Source: JAFAHS01 sp046728175 (lineage in GTDB: Bacteria > Desulfobacterota > Binatia > Binatales > Binataceae). Taken from it: DNA of 64,000 nucleotides. The notes under the pieces are model-generated. The model searched no databases, was not told the origin of the DNA, and saw nothing but the letters and a program-made list of their open reading frames with translations. Where the stretch lies: contig JBKPEA010000034.1 in the NCBI GenBank assembly GCA_046728175.1, positions 1 to 64,000 on the forward strand, in the 5' to 3' direction. The position numbers and the translations under genes are program-made. Below, in pieces: positions 24,866-36,879 of this stretch. The stretch's first letter is position 1, and each line of letters starts with the position of its first letter.

Positions 24866-26991
24866 CAGCCGACGTCCCCAAGACTGAAGCCAAGCGAGAG
24901 CATCCGGCGAATCGCCTTGCGCGCACCGGCCGATGAGGGACTTTGGAGGTCGGGATCGTGCTTGAGCCACTCTTCGGCCAGCTCGCGCGATCGCTGTATA
25001 AGGCGGTCATCGCGCACCAGGTGGACGAACCGCAGCGGTAACGCGCCGGTCTGCCTTGCGCCCAGAAGGTCGCCCGGCCCTCGCAGTTTTAGGTCAGCCT
25101 CTGCGACCTGCGCACCGGTGGTACAGGTGGTCATTAACCTCAGGCGCTCGCGCGCAACCTCGTCTGCCTCGGCTGACGCAACCAGGCAGCAGCGCGCCGC
25201 CGCGTTCCCCCGCCCTACCCTGCCGCGAAGTTGATGCACCTGAGCAAGTCCGTACCGCTCCGCGGCGATGATTGCGATCACCGTCGCTTCCGGTACATCG
25301 ATGCCGACCTCGACAACGGTGGTTGAAACGAGAACTTGCACCACGCCATCGCGAAACTGAGCCATCACGCGTTCCTTGTCCGTGGCGCTCATCCTGCCGT
25401 GCATGATCCCAACCCGATAGTCCCTCAATGTACTCCTTTTTAGACGCTCGGCGGCTGCGGCGACGGAGCGCATTTCTTCATCAGGCGCGTCAATCCGGGG
25501 CAGCACGTAGTAGGCTCGACAGCCCGCGGCCAGCTCGCCGCGCACGATCTCCTCGACCCGGTCGAGGTCCGTTTCACTGAAGATCAGGGTTTCCACCGGC
25601 GTGCGGCCAGGCGGCAGTTCGTCAAGAAATGAAATATTCAGATTGGCAAACAGGCTCAGGGCCAGACTTCTTGGTATCGGCGTAGCGGTCATCATCAGCA
25701 GATTCGCCCCGGGGCCCAGGGCCTTCAGTTTCGCGCGGTCGAACACGCCGAAGCGATGCTGCTCGTCGATGATTCCAAGACCCAGACCCTTTACTCGTAC
25801 CCGTTCCTGAATGATTGCCTGCGTGCCGAACACTAGGGGCAGGGCGCCGGAGTTGAGGCGGCGCAGGAGGGTCGCCCGGGCGCTACCTTGTACCTTGCCC
25901 GTCAGTAGCGCGGCTGGAATCCCGAGGTTTCCGCATAGCCGCTGAAAACTCGCGTGGTGCTGCTCGGCCAGCAGCTCGGTCGGGGCCATCATCACCACCT
26001 GGTAGCCGGCATCGATCGCACTTAGTGCAGCGCAGAAGGCCACTAGCGTCTTGCCGCTGCCCACATCCCCAAGCAGCATGCGGTTCATCTGCGTGGGCCG
26101 TTCCAGGTCGGCGGAGATTTCGCCGATCGCGCGTGACTGCGCACCGGTCAGTCGGAACGGCAAGCTCGCGAGCCAGGCGCTGGTCTTCGCCGCGCCGCCT
26201 TCGATAGCGATCCCCGGGCGCTGCGCCGCGCGTTCCCGTTCCAGGCTCAGTGCCAGCTCGAAGGCGAACAACTCATCGAAGGCTAGTGACAGGTGCTCCA
26301 GCGAACGTTCCGCATTCAATGCGTCTACGTCGGCGCCCGCGGAGGGCTGGTGCAAGCCGGTCAGGGCCTGCGCTACGGAGAGAAAGTCATGGTGCACCTC
26401 CCCCGGAATAGAAGAACCAACTTGCTGCTCCACCTCGCGAAGCGTGTTCAGCGCGATGCCGGCGAAGACCCGCTGACTCATTCCCGCGGGAAGGTTGTAG
26501 TAAGGGCGAACCGGGGGCGGCGTGCCCGTGGAGAGAAGGTGGATTTCGGGTTGGACGATTTCGATATCTCCTTGCGGTGTCTCGGTCACACGACCGTGGG
26601 CGAGGACGCGTTCGCCCGACGGGAGCCTTCCGCGCATGTAGCCGGGCAGATTAAACCACACCACCCGGACCCGGATGGGGCCGCTGCTTAACCATCCGCT
26701 TGCCAAGCGCCTCCACGGCGCTCCCCGCATCGGGCGTTCGCTGACGCCGCCCAGCTCGGCCTCGACGGTTACGATAGTGCCGGGAACCAAGGCGCTGAGC
26801 GGGGTCAGATGGCGCCAATCCTGATAGCGCGAGGGCAGATGAAAAATCAGGTCGCGGACGGTTGCGATGCCGCGCTCGGCGAGGGCCGCCGCCCGTTTGG
26901 GCCCGATTCCCGACAGGGTTACGATGCTCGTTTCGAGGGAAGGCGCGTGCGATTTGAGGATTGCAGGCTTCGCAGCGTCTGTCGCGCGCAT
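24865..26991 (-). CDS. recG: ATP-dependent DNA helicase RecG
   Basis: A superfamily 2 helicase that reverses stalled replication forks and branch-migrates junctions. The 708-residue form is close to the E. coli length (693). It has an OB-fold wedge domain (about 60-200), Walker A 'GDVGSGKT', the DExH box 'IIDEQHRFGV', motif III 'MTATPIPRSL', and the C-terminal 'LRGRVGRG' and 'DLKLRGPGDLLG' motifs of RecG. ATG 26991 has 'aggagaaagga' ending 5 bases upstream, a much better site than ATG 27018, so it is taken as the start. The carB stop is 57 bases upstream. Confidence 0.95.
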   Translation of the reverse strand: MRATDAAKPAILKSHAPSLETSIVTLSGIGPKRAAALAERGIATVRDLIFHLPSRYQDWRHLTPLSALVPGTIVTVEAELGGVSERPMRGAPWRRLASGWLSSGPIRVRVVWFNLPGYMRGRLPSGERVLAHGRVTETPQGDIEIVQPEIHLLSTGTPPPVRPYYNLPAGMSQRVFAGIALNTLREVEQQVGSSIPGEVHHDFLSVAQALTGLHQPSAGADVDALNAERSLEHLSLAFDELFAFELALSLERERAAQRPGIAIEGGAAKTSAWLASLPFRLTGAQSRAIGEISADLERPTQMNRMLLGDVGSGKTLVAFCAALSAIDAGYQVVMMAPTELLAEQHHASFQRLCGNLGIPAALLTGKVQGSARATLLRRLNSGALPLVFGTQAIIQERVRVKGLGLGIIDEQHRFGVFDRAKLKALGPGANLLMMTATPIPRSLALSLFANLNISFLDELPPGRTPVETLIFSETDLDRVEEIVRGELAAGCRAYYVLPRIDAPDEEMRSVAAAAERLKRSTLRDYRVGIMHGRMSATDKERVMAQFRDGVVQVLVSTTVVEVGIDVPEATVIAIIAAERYGLAQVHQLRGRVGRGNAAARCCLVASAEADEVARERLRLMTTCTTGAQVAEADLKLRGPGDLLGARQTGALPLRFVHLVRDDRLIQRSRELAEEWLKHDPDLQSPSSAGARKAIRRMLSLGFSLGDVG

Positions 26992-27047
26992 CCGATTCCT
27001 TTCTCCTGGTGCGCGCATCTCGGTGTGCCAGATCGGCGAGGACGAGG

Positions 27048-30254
<3,207 letters not shown>

Positions 30255-30282
30255 GTTACTAAATCAGTCTCGACCGTAGCGG

Positions 30283-31488
30283 TCATCCCTCTGCGTTGCC
30301 CGCTTCCTCGGCGGCAATCCGATCGAGTGTGTCCAAGCCATGACGCGGGAACATCTCGACCACTCGCTTGAAGCGGCGGAACAAATAGCTCGCATCGTGA
30401 GGACCGGGCGATGCTTCGGGATGATATTGCACCGAGAAGAACGGCGTGCCCTGCCCGCGCATCCCTTCCAGGGTCCGGTCGTTGAGATTCAGATGCGAGA
30501 GCTCGGCTCGTCCTTTCAGGGAGTCGGTGTCGACGGCAAATCCATGGTTCTGCGAAGTGATCTCCACTCGCTGGGTGCGCAGGTCGACCACCGGATGGTT
30601 CGCGCCGTGATGTCCAAAATCGAGCTTGTAAGTTTGCCCGCCCAACGCGAGGCCCAGGATTTGATGTCCGAGGCAGATACCGAAGACCGGTTTCTTTCCC
30701 AGCACGCCTGCGACGGCCTTATGCGCATACGGCAGCGCGGCTGGATCGCCGGGTCCATTGGACAGAAAGATCCCGTCCGGGTTTTCTGCGAGAATTTGTT
30801 GCGCACTCGAATCTGCGGGCAGGACCCGCACCCGAAGGCCGGTGGCAACCAGCCGGCGCAGAATGTTCAGTTTGATTCCGTAGTCGAGAGCAACCACGCG
30901 CGGTGCATCGCGCAGCTCCTCCTTGGTCACGGCCCGGTAGCCATACCCGAGCTGCCAATCCGCAAGGTCCCAATCGTGAGCCTCGTTGCAAGTAACCTGT
31001 TTGACCAGATCCCGACCTACCAGTCCGGGCGACGCCTGCGCTTTTCTGACCAGCGACTGCGGATCGAGATCGATGCTGGAAAGGACGGCTTGCTGCGCTC
31101 CATGGGTGCGGATGTGGCGCACCAGGGCGCGCGTGTCAATTCCTTCTATTCCGACGATTCCCGCATCGGTCAGGTACTCGTGGAGCGGGACTTCGGCGCG
31201 CCAGTTCGAGGGCCGCTCGCAGCATTGCCTAACGATAAACCCTTCGACGTAGACCCGGCGGGACTCGACATCCTCTCGATTAGCGCCCACGTTGCCAATC
31301 TCGGGATAGGTCATGCAGACCAGCTGGCCCTTGTAAGATGGATCCGTCAGCACTTCCTGGTATCCGGTCATCGCAGTGTTGAACACTACTTCGCCGGTGG
31401 CCTCGCCCACCGCGCCGAATGCAAGACCGCGATAGATCTTTCCATCCGCGAGGGCCAGCAGCGCAGCTCGTTTATCCCGCCCTGCCAT
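30283..31488 (-). CDS. carA: Carbamoyl-phosphate synthase small (glutaminase) subunit
   Basis: A 401-residue class I glutamine amidotransferase. The N-terminal CPSase domain holds 'GEVVFNTAMTGYQE', and the GATase domain has the nucleophile Cys272 in 'FGICLGHQ' with His356 and Glu358 in 'YHPEASPGPHD'. It delivers ammonia to CarB. ATG 31488 overlaps the pyrC stop by one base, showing tight coupling in the pyr operon. Confidence 0.97.
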   Translation of the reverse strand: MAGRDKRAALLALADGKIYRGLAFGAVGEATGEVVFNTAMTGYQEVLTDPSYKGQLVCMTYPEIGNVGANREDVESRRVYVEGFIVRQCCERPSNWRAEVPLHEYLTDAGIVGIEGIDTRALVRHIRTHGAQQAVLSSIDLDPQSLVRKAQASPGLVGRDLVKQVTCNEAHDWDLADWQLGYGYRAVTKEELRDAPRVVALDYGIKLNILRRLVATGLRVRVLPADSSAQQILAENPDGIFLSNGPGDPAALPYAHKAVAGVLGKKPVFGICLGHQILGLALGGQTYKLDFGHHGANHPVVDLRTQRVEITSQNHGFAVDTDSLKGRAELSHLNLNDRTLEGMRGQGTPFFSVQYHPEASPGPHDASYLFRRFKRVVEMFPRHGLDTLDRIAAEEAGNAEG

Positions 31489-32852
31489 CAGGTCTCTCCA
31501 GGTCGGCCGTCGTATACGATTTCGCCACCGACCATCGTCAGAATTGCTCTTCCCTTAAGCCGCATTCCCATGAAGGGCGTATTACGACTCTTTGAACGAA
31601 AGCGATCCGGTTCCACCGCCCAGTCGAGGTTCGGGTCAATTACCGTGACGTCGGCCACGGACCCGGTGGCCAAGGTCCCCCGCTCAAGCCTCAGGAGTCG
31701 GGCAGGATTCACGCTCATCATCTCAACCAGCCGCGCCGCACCGATCACAGATCGGTGCACGAGCTCCAGCGCTAACCCCAATGAGGTCTCAAGGCCCACT
31801 ATCCCGTTGGCACAGTCTGCGAAGATTTCTGCTAAGCGCGGTGACAGCTGAGGAGCGTCGCGGCTTACGCTGAAGAAGTCCGCGAGTTGCTCGAGATGCT
31901 TCGCGGCCGGTTCATGGGGAGCGTGATCAGATGCAATCATGTCGATCGTTCCGTCGGCAATTGCTGCGCGGAGCGCTTCGACGTCTCCTGATGCACGCAG
32001 AGGCGGGTTCATCTTAGCGTTGGGGCCCCAGCGAAGCGTCGCCGCTTCGTCGAGCGCAAAATGATGCGGCGTCACTTCGCAGGTGACCTGCGCGCCCCGG
32101 CCTCGAGCCTCGCGTACCAGCTCAAGCGATTCGCGGGTAGAGACGTGTGCGATATGCACCGGAGCCCGAGTCGCGACCGCCAATGCGAGATCTCTTTGGA
32201 CGCGCTTTGCTTCAGCGGCGTTCGGGTAACCTCTGAGGCCCAGCCGTTTGGCCACGATGCCGGCATTAATTGCACCATTGCAGGACAGGCTGCGATCCTC
32301 TTCGTGCAACGAAATCGCGTAACCGAGCGCGCTGATTTCATTTAGAGCGTGGGTCAGGAGCGCCTCATCGTCGACCGGCATGCCATCGTCGGAAAAGAGT
32401 CGCGCGCCGGCATCAGTCATGGCCCTGTAGTCGACGCCAGCCCGTCCCTCGAGCCCGCGAGTCACGGCCGCTACCGGAATGAGTCGTGAGCTGTGCGTCG
32501 CGCGGGCGCGTTCGAGCATATAGCCCGTGACCTCCTGCGAATCATTGACCGGTCGCGTGTTGGCCATCGCGGCCACCGTGGTGAACCCACCCGCGGCTGC
32601 AGCGCGCAGACCGCTGGCGATGGTTTCCTTTTCGGGGAAGCCGGGATCGCGCAGATGTACGTGAACATCGATCAGCCCCGGCACCACCCAACACGATTGC
32701 GCATTGACGATCGCGCTACCTTCAGGCGCCACCGCGCTCCCCGGCAGGCCTATTGAAGCAATCTTGCCCTCGACCGCGAGGAGGTCGTAGACACCCTCGG
32801 TCCCGGTTCCCGGATCAACTACATAGCCCCCGCGCAACAGGGTCGCCGTCAC
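31488..32852 (-). CDS. pyrC: Dihydroorotase
   Basis: A 454-residue class I (long) dihydroorotase, a zinc amidohydrolase that closes N-carbamoyl-aspartate to dihydroorotate. The sequence shows 'DVHVHLRDPG', 'AMANTRPV', 'FSDDGMPV', and the catalytic 'IASDHAPH' near residue 305. The Asp of 'FSDDG' is where class I enzymes often use Asp in place of a carboxylated Lys. Its start overlaps the end of the ATCase fusion gene by 4 bases and its stop overlaps carA by 1. Confidence 0.95.
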   Translation of the reverse strand: MTATLLRGGYVVDPGTGTEGVYDLLAVEGKIASIGLPGSAVAPEGSAIVNAQSCWVVPGLIDVHVHLRDPGFPEKETIASGLRAAAAGGFTTVAAMANTRPVNDSQEVTGYMLERARATHSSRLIPVAAVTRGLEGRAGVDYRAMTDAGARLFSDDGMPVDDEALLTHALNEISALGYAISLHEEDRSLSCNGAINAGIVAKRLGLRGYPNAAEAKRVQRDLALAVATRAPVHIAHVSTRESLELVREARGRGAQVTCEVTPHHFALDEAATLRWGPNAKMNPPLRASGDVEALRAAIADGTIDMIASDHAPHEPAAKHLEQLADFFSVSRDAPQLSPRLAEIFADCANGIVGLETSLGLALELVHRSVIGAARLVEMMSVNPARLLRLERGTLATGSVADVTVIDPNLDWAVEPDRFRSKSRNTPFMGMRLKGRAILTMVGGEIVYDGRPGET

Positions 32853-34789
32853 TTCACCTGCTCCGCGGTTTTAATGGGCTCGACCATCGAATAGATCATC
32901 GCGCGGTCATGCGCCCGGGGCTTTCCATTGCGCCCAGAAGGTGCGAGGCGAACCTGTACGCGTTCCGCGGGCGACGTAGGAATATTCTTGCCGACGTAGT
33001 TCGGGCGTATCGGCACCGCGCGGTGCCCACGGTCAATCAGGACCGCCAACCTCACCGTCGCGGGCCGGCCGTACCGCCAGATCATGGTCATCGCGCGCTG
33101 CACGGTCCAGCCGCTGTTGATCACGTCATCGACGATCACGATGGTGCGGCCTTCGACGCTGAAAGGAGCTCCACCATCCAACTCCTGGATGCCATCCTGA
33201 GACCGGTAAACATCCACCGCCGCACAGGGTGCGCGAGTTCCGCTCTTCTTTTCGAGCGCGTCACGCACGCGGGTTGCCAGGACTGCGCCATGGCTCACTA
33301 CTCCGATCAGATGGACATTGGTCAGGTCACTGACGTCGGCGGCTATCTGGTCGCCCAGCGATTCGACCGCGAGCGCAATCTCGTCGGAATTCATGACCTC
33401 GCGCTGCGGCCCGCGCCGGTATGGTTCGTAGCCGTGTTCCTCGGCCTGCTTGACGGTTTCGAACACCGCCAGAGAAGGTTCTTCGATCCATTGGCGGACA
33501 TAACCGTACAGATTTTCATCGTACTTGTAGTAGCGACGCGAGCGCGCATGTCCGACGAATTCGACGCTCAGTTCCCGTTCGCAATATTCACAGCGGAGCG
33601 GCAGCGCGTGGCGGTCCATCGTGCGCGCCAACTTGAAACGCGGGCGCAGGTGCGGACCCTCGAAACGAGTGATGCAGTTGGAATTGGCGCAGCGGGGATA
33701 GGGCTCGGCTTTGAAGCGAATGGTTTGGCCCGCTGGTTTCGCGTCCGCGCGCTGTTTCTGTTCAATGAGCCATGCGATCAGCGCCATCCGCACCGGTACA
33801 CCGACGGCAGCCTGTTCGAAATAAACTGCGCGCGGGTCGCTGTCGAGTTCGTAGGCGAGCTCATCGGTACGCGGCAGTGGATGCATGACCACCGCCTCCT
33901 GGGTGCGCTGGGTTTTGAGGGCCCGCGCGTCGAAACGCACATAGTCACCCGGTTTGATTTCCTTGCCCGCCAGGCGCTCCTTCTGCAGCCGCGTGACGTA
34001 GAAGGCATCCAGCGAGGCCGGCGCCTCGCCCGCGGGCACCTTGTCGAGTGCAAGATCGCCGGTGAAAAGCGCCATCTGATGCGGCGCACTGGGAGTCAGG
34101 TACAGCGCGTCGAGTCCACCCGCGAGCGATTTCAGCTCGTCCATGGTTACCGTGGAGAAGCTGTAGTTGCGTTCCGCGGCCAGGCGTTCCAGCACGTAAG
34201 CCGGTACGTCCATCCCGCTGGTCGGAACCGCGACAATGTTCGCGCCGAACCGGGCTAGCGCGTAAATCAGGGAATGGACGGTGCGGCCGAACTTCAGGTC
34301 GCCGCAGAGCGCGACCGTGAGCCCTTTGAGCTTCTTCTTCTTCCTGCGCAGGACAAACAAATCGCAGAGGGTTTGGGTCGGGTGCTCGCGGCTGCCGTCT
34401 CCGGCGTTGAGGACTGGACACGGCGCATACTCGGCCGCGACCCGCGCGGCACCGTCATGCGGATGGCGCAGTACGATGAGATCGGCGTAGGCGCTTACAA
34501 TGCGTACCGTATCGGCCAGACTCTCCCCTTTGGCGGCGGAACTCGCGCGCATATCGGCAGAGCTGATGACCGCACCGCCGAGTCGGTGCATGGCCGATTC
34601 GAAGCTCAAGCGAGTTCGGGTCGATGGCTCGTAGAACAGCGTCGCCATGATCAACCCGTCGGCGAGCGCGAGGCTCGTGCCGTGCGCGAGCGCCTCGGCA
34701 AATTCGTCCGCGAGCTTGAAGACCCGCTCGATCTCTGGCAGCGTGAGATCGTCGATCGAGACCACGTCGGTTTTGGAGAGTCGGGCCAT
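32849..34789 (-). CDS. pyrB: Aspartate carbamoyltransferase fused to a PyrI-type zinc ribbon and a PyrR-like phosphoribosyltransferase domain
   Basis: A 646-residue three-part protein. Residues 1-345 are a complete ATCase catalytic chain with 'STRTR' (56-60), 'KGES' (87-90), 'HPTQ' (136-139) and 'HPLPR' (303-307). Residues 365-405 are a C-x4-C-x27-C-x2-C ribbon (Cys367, 372, 400, 403) with 'NCITRFE' and 'LRCEYCER', matching the zinc domain of the regulatory chain PyrI. The PyrI nucleotide-binding domain is absent. Residues 466-620 resemble PyrR, with the PRPP loop region 'VIVDDVINSGWT' and 'VLIDRGHRAVPIRPNYVGKN'. The canonical 'TGRT' is 'SGWT', so PRPP binding may be altered. An intact pyrR gene lies 19 bases upstream. 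Confidence 0.93.
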   Translation of the reverse strand: MARLSKTDVVSIDDLTLPEIERVFKLADEFAEALAHGTSLALADGLIMATLFYEPSTRTRLSFESAMHRLGGAVISSADMRASSAAKGESLADTVRIVSAYADLIVLRHPHDGAARVAAEYAPCPVLNAGDGSREHPTQTLCDLFVLRRKKKKLKGLTVALCGDLKFGRTVHSLIYALARFGANIVAVPTSGMDVPAYVLERLAAERNYSFSTVTMDELKSLAGGLDALYLTPSAPHQMALFTGDLALDKVPAGEAPASLDAFYVTRLQKERLAGKEIKPGDYVRFDARALKTQRTQEAVVMHPLPRTDELAYELDSDPRAVYFEQAAVGVPVRMALIAWLIEQKQRADAKPAGQTIRFKAEPYPRCANSNCITRFEGPHLRPRFKLARTMDRHALPLRCEYCERELSVEFVGHARSRRYYKYDENLYGYVRQWIEEPSLAVFETVKQAEEHGYEPYRRGPQREVMNSDEIALAVESLGDQIAADVSDLTNVHLIGVVSHGAVLATRVRDALEKKSGTRAPCAAVDVYRSQDGIQELDGGAPFSVEGRTIVIVDDVINSGWTVQRAMTMIWRYGRPATVRLAVLIDRGHRAVPIRPNYVGKNIPTSPAERVQVRLAPSGRNGKPRAHDRAMIYSMVEPIKTAEQVK

Positions 34790-34808
34790 CAGCGTAGCGC
34801 GCTGCGCA

Positions 34809-35351
34809 TCACTTTCCGTTTCCGATCACGACCGCATCCGCACCATCCACCTCGGCCAGGCGTACATACACGCGTTGACCTTCCGGCGCCTTGATATTTT
34901 TGCCTACATAGTCCGCGCGAATGGGCAGCTCGTGCTCGCCGCGATCCACCAATACGGCCAGTTGAATCGACTCTGCTCGCCCCAGGTCAGCGAGCGCGTC
35001 AAGGGCGGCGCGCACGGTGCGCCCGGTGTAGAGAACATCGTCGATCAGCACGACCCGCTTGCGGTCGAGCGAAAAAGGAATATCGCGACCGAGCAGCCGA
35101 GGATCTCCGGGGGTACCTTTGCCGTCATCGCGATATGAAGAGATGTCGAGGGTGCCAACCGCAATGCTACCCGCGCCGTTCGCTTTGAGCTCGACCGCGA
35201 GCCGCTCGGCCAGGCTGGCCCCACGCCGCACGATGCCGATGAGCGCGAGGTTTTCCGCGCCGCCGTGGCGCTCGCCGATTTCATGTGCGATCCGCTTGAT
35301 GGAGCGCGCGACCGCGGTGGCGTCCAGGGCTACCTGCGGCTTGGTGCTCAT
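34809..35351 (-). CDS. pyrR: PyrR, bifunctional pyr operon regulator / uracil phosphoribosyltransferase
   Basis: A 180-residue protein of the normal PyrR size with an intact PRPP loop 'VLIDDVLYTGRTVRAALDAL' (residues 101-120), 'LIGIVRRGASLAERLA' near the N-terminus, and the late 'VLVDRGEHELPIRADYVGKN' segment that defines PyrR. In other bacteria PyrR binds pyr mRNA when UMP/UTP is high and causes attenuation. It heads the pyrR-pyrB-pyrC-carA-carB operon and has a leader with a PyrR-type hairpin (35363-35469). No Shine-Dalgarno precedes the ATG; the terminator U-run ends 11 bases upstream. Confidence 0.95.
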   Translation of the reverse strand: MSTKPQVALDATAVARSIKRIAHEIGERHGGAENLALIGIVRRGASLAERLAVELKANGAGSIAVGTLDISSYRDDGKGTPGDPRLLGRDIPFSLDRKRVVLIDDVLYTGRTVRAALDALADLGRAESIQLAVLVDRGEHELPIRADYVGKNIKAPEGQRVYVRLAEVDGADAVVIGNGK

Positions 35352-35362
35352 GGCCGCGCGCG

Positions 35363-35383
35363 AAAAAAAACCCGACTGCGGGT
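35363..35383 (-). terminator. Intrinsic terminator in the pyr leader
   Basis: Stem 'acccg'/'cgggt' with loop 'cagt' (35370-35383) is followed on the minus strand by eight U. It lies 11 bases before the pyrR ATG and 128 bases after the stop of the upstream coiled-coil gene. It may act as a regulated attenuator, as the end of the upstream transcript, or both. Confidence 0.75.
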
Positions 35384-35469
35384 GCAGCCAGGCTGAATGC
35401 TAAGGTAATTCATCTGTACAACCTTCCCGCTATCTCAGTAGCGGATTAAAGGTTACCTCTTTTGTAACC
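35363..35469 (-). promoter_or_regulatory. PyrR-responsive attenuator leader of the pyr operon
   Basis: Read on the minus strand the leader holds four pairing options. (1) 'ggttac'/'gtaacc' at 35451-35469. (2) A binding-loop hairpin at 35420-35454: upper stem 'ccgcta'/'tagcgg' (35427-35444) with hexaloop CUGAGA, which fits the CNGNGA consensus of PyrR binding loops, and lower stem 'aacct'/'aggtt' separated by an internal bulge. (3) An antiterminator: 'gcggg' (35426-35430) from the 3' arm of that hairpin pairs with 'cccgc' (35378-35382). (4) The terminator (35370-35383) using four of those same bases. Hairpin 2 and the terminator are compatible, and each excludes the antiterminator, as in Bacillus PyrR attenuation. 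Confidence 0.72.
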
Positions 35470-35476
35470 GCACGCG

Positions 35477-35506
35477 ATCTTCCGGTCAAGGGGCGCGCGC
35501 TGTCAA
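35477..35506 (-). promoter_or_regulatory. Candidate promoter of the pyr operon
   Basis: A perfect -35 'TTGACA' lies at 35501-35506, straddling no coding sequence except the last bases before the upstream stop. The best -10 at 18-base spacing is 'gaagat' (35477-35482), which is weak. Initiation here would place the RNA 5' end just ahead of the first leader hairpin. Confidence 0.45.
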
Positions 35507-35510
35507 ATGG

Positions 35511-36122
35511 TTAGGCGCTCTTCTTGCGCTCCAGCTTTTTCAAGCGCTGGTCCTGATCCTTGGTTTGAATGGTGATCCGATCGTCAAAACGATCGAACTT
35601 TTGCACCAGGCTTTGCAGGGCTTTGTTGGTCTTGTTGAGTTCGATGGTGAGTTTCTTGGCGGCGGATTCGGCAGACAGCGCCAGCTCGCGTTTCAACGCT
35701 TTGGCGCTTTCGGTCATTTCGCGTACCAGTTCGTGCTGGACCGCCTGAGCATTGCGCTGCGCCTGCTCTTGGGCGGCGGCGGCGCTGGTGGTGAGGCGCG
35801 CGGCGGTCGTATCAACGGTGCGTGTAGCTTCCGCGCTAAGCTGCTCGCGAAATTCCACGCGGGTCCGCCCCAGGGTTTCACCAAGCCGCACCATCTCCGC
35901 GCCGAGGTCCGACCTGAGCACGCCCAGGCCGCGGCGATTTTCAGCAATTTGGTCGGACAGGAAACGAATCTGTCCCCCGACTTCCGCAAACTGCCCGAGC
36001 AGTTCCTGGCGCAGCGAGTCGATGCGCCCCCCAAACCCGGTCACCGCTTCAATCACCAACTCGAACCGCGCGCCCAGCTCTTCGAGCATCGTTCCTAATC
36101 GGTCCGCTGCTTGGTCGGCCAC
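35511..36122 (-). CDS. Coiled-coil protein of unknown function
   Basis: A 203-residue hydrophilic protein that is nearly all helical. Heptad-like patterns run through residues about 20-195 ('LRQELLGQFAEVGGQIRFLSDQIAENRRG', 'ALQSLVQKFDRFDD'). It is Ala/Glu/Gln/Arg rich with no Cys, no signal peptide and no membrane segment. It sits between lepB and pyrR on the same strand. It resembles apolipoprotein-like or chemoreceptor-like coils in general pattern only, and no family is recognised. Confidence 0.72.
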   Translation of the reverse strand: MADQAADRLGTMLEELGARFELVIEAVTGFGGRIDSLRQELLGQFAEVGGQIRFLSDQIAENRRGLGVLRSDLGAEMVRLGETLGRTRVEFREQLSAEATRTVDTTAARLTTSAAAAQEQAQRNAQAVQHELVREMTESAKALKRELALSAESAAKKLTIELNKTNKALQSLVQKFDRFDDRITIQTKDQDQRLKKLERKKSA

Positions 36123-36141
36123 TCAAGCCCCCTTCCGTCCG

Positions 36142-36858
36142 TCAATGAACGATCGTCCCGAAGCGTGACCAGCGCACCGGTAGCAAGCCATCATGATCGC
36201 TGTCCCACGACCAGTAAATTATCAGCGCCTTACCCTCAACGTCGTTCTCGTCGACAAACCCCCAAAACCGGCTGTCGTAACTGCGGTCGCGATTATCCCC
36301 CATCACGAAGATTTTTCCAGAGGGGACCTGAACCGGACCGAAGTTGTCGCGCGGTGAGATGGGCGAGCGATCGCGGTCCACAACCTCGAAATGCCCGTGG
36401 GGATCGTCCATCGACTGACCGTTGAGCCATACGTGTCCGTTCTTCACCTGGATGGTGTCGCCGGGCATGCCAATGACGCGTTTTATGAAATCCTTGGTCC
36501 GGTCCGGAGGAAAAACGAAGACCACCACATCGCTGCGATGAATCGCCTCGAAATGCAGGAGGTACTGTCCATACGGCAGTCCCGGGATTTGCAGGCCCAA
36601 AATCGAGTCCGGCATGCGGATCCCATAGATCATCTTGTTGACCAGAATGTGGTCGCCGATGAGCAGGGTCGGCTCCATGGAGCCAGAGGGAATTTTGTAC
36701 GCCTGGATAAAAAACGTGCGAATGAAAATGGCAAGCACCAGCGCAATTGCGAGCGCCTCGCCATATTCCCGCGCTGCCGATTTCTGCGGTGCGGGCGCGG
36801 AACCGGCACTCGCGCGGGGCGGTTCCGTCGACTTCAAGTCTCGTACTGGTTGTGCCAC
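36142..36858 (-). CDS. lepB: Signal peptidase I (second of a tandem pair)
   Basis: A 238-residue type I signal peptidase. It has one N-terminal membrane helix (about 34-52), then the catalytic 'IPSGSMEPTL' (Ser60), 'GDHILVNK', the general base Lys126 in 'FIKRVIGMPGD', and the closing 'MGDNRDRSYDSRFWGFV'. It cleaves signal peptides on the periplasmic face. The start is GTG. It lies 21 bases after a paralog with the same motifs. Confidence 0.93.
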   Translation of the reverse strand: MAQPVRDLKSTEPPRASAGSAPAPQKSAAREYGEALAIALVLAIFIRTFFIQAYKIPSGSMEPTLLIGDHILVNKMIYGIRMPDSILGLQIPGLPYGQYLLHFEAIHRSDVVVFVFPPDRTKDFIKRVIGMPGDTIQVKNGHVWLNGQSMDDPHGHFEVVDRDRSPISPRDNFGPVQVPSGKIFVMGDNRDRSYDSRFWGFVDENDVEGKALIIYWSWDSDHDGLLPVRWSRFGTIVH

Positions 36859-36879
36859 GCCCGACCTCTTCCGATCTTC

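Noticed and set aside
30340..34258. Plus-strand open frames of about 500 codons opposite carA, pyrC and the pyrB fusion
   Set aside because: They mirror the codon bias of strongly supported genes on the other strand, with no SD, family motif or credible composition.
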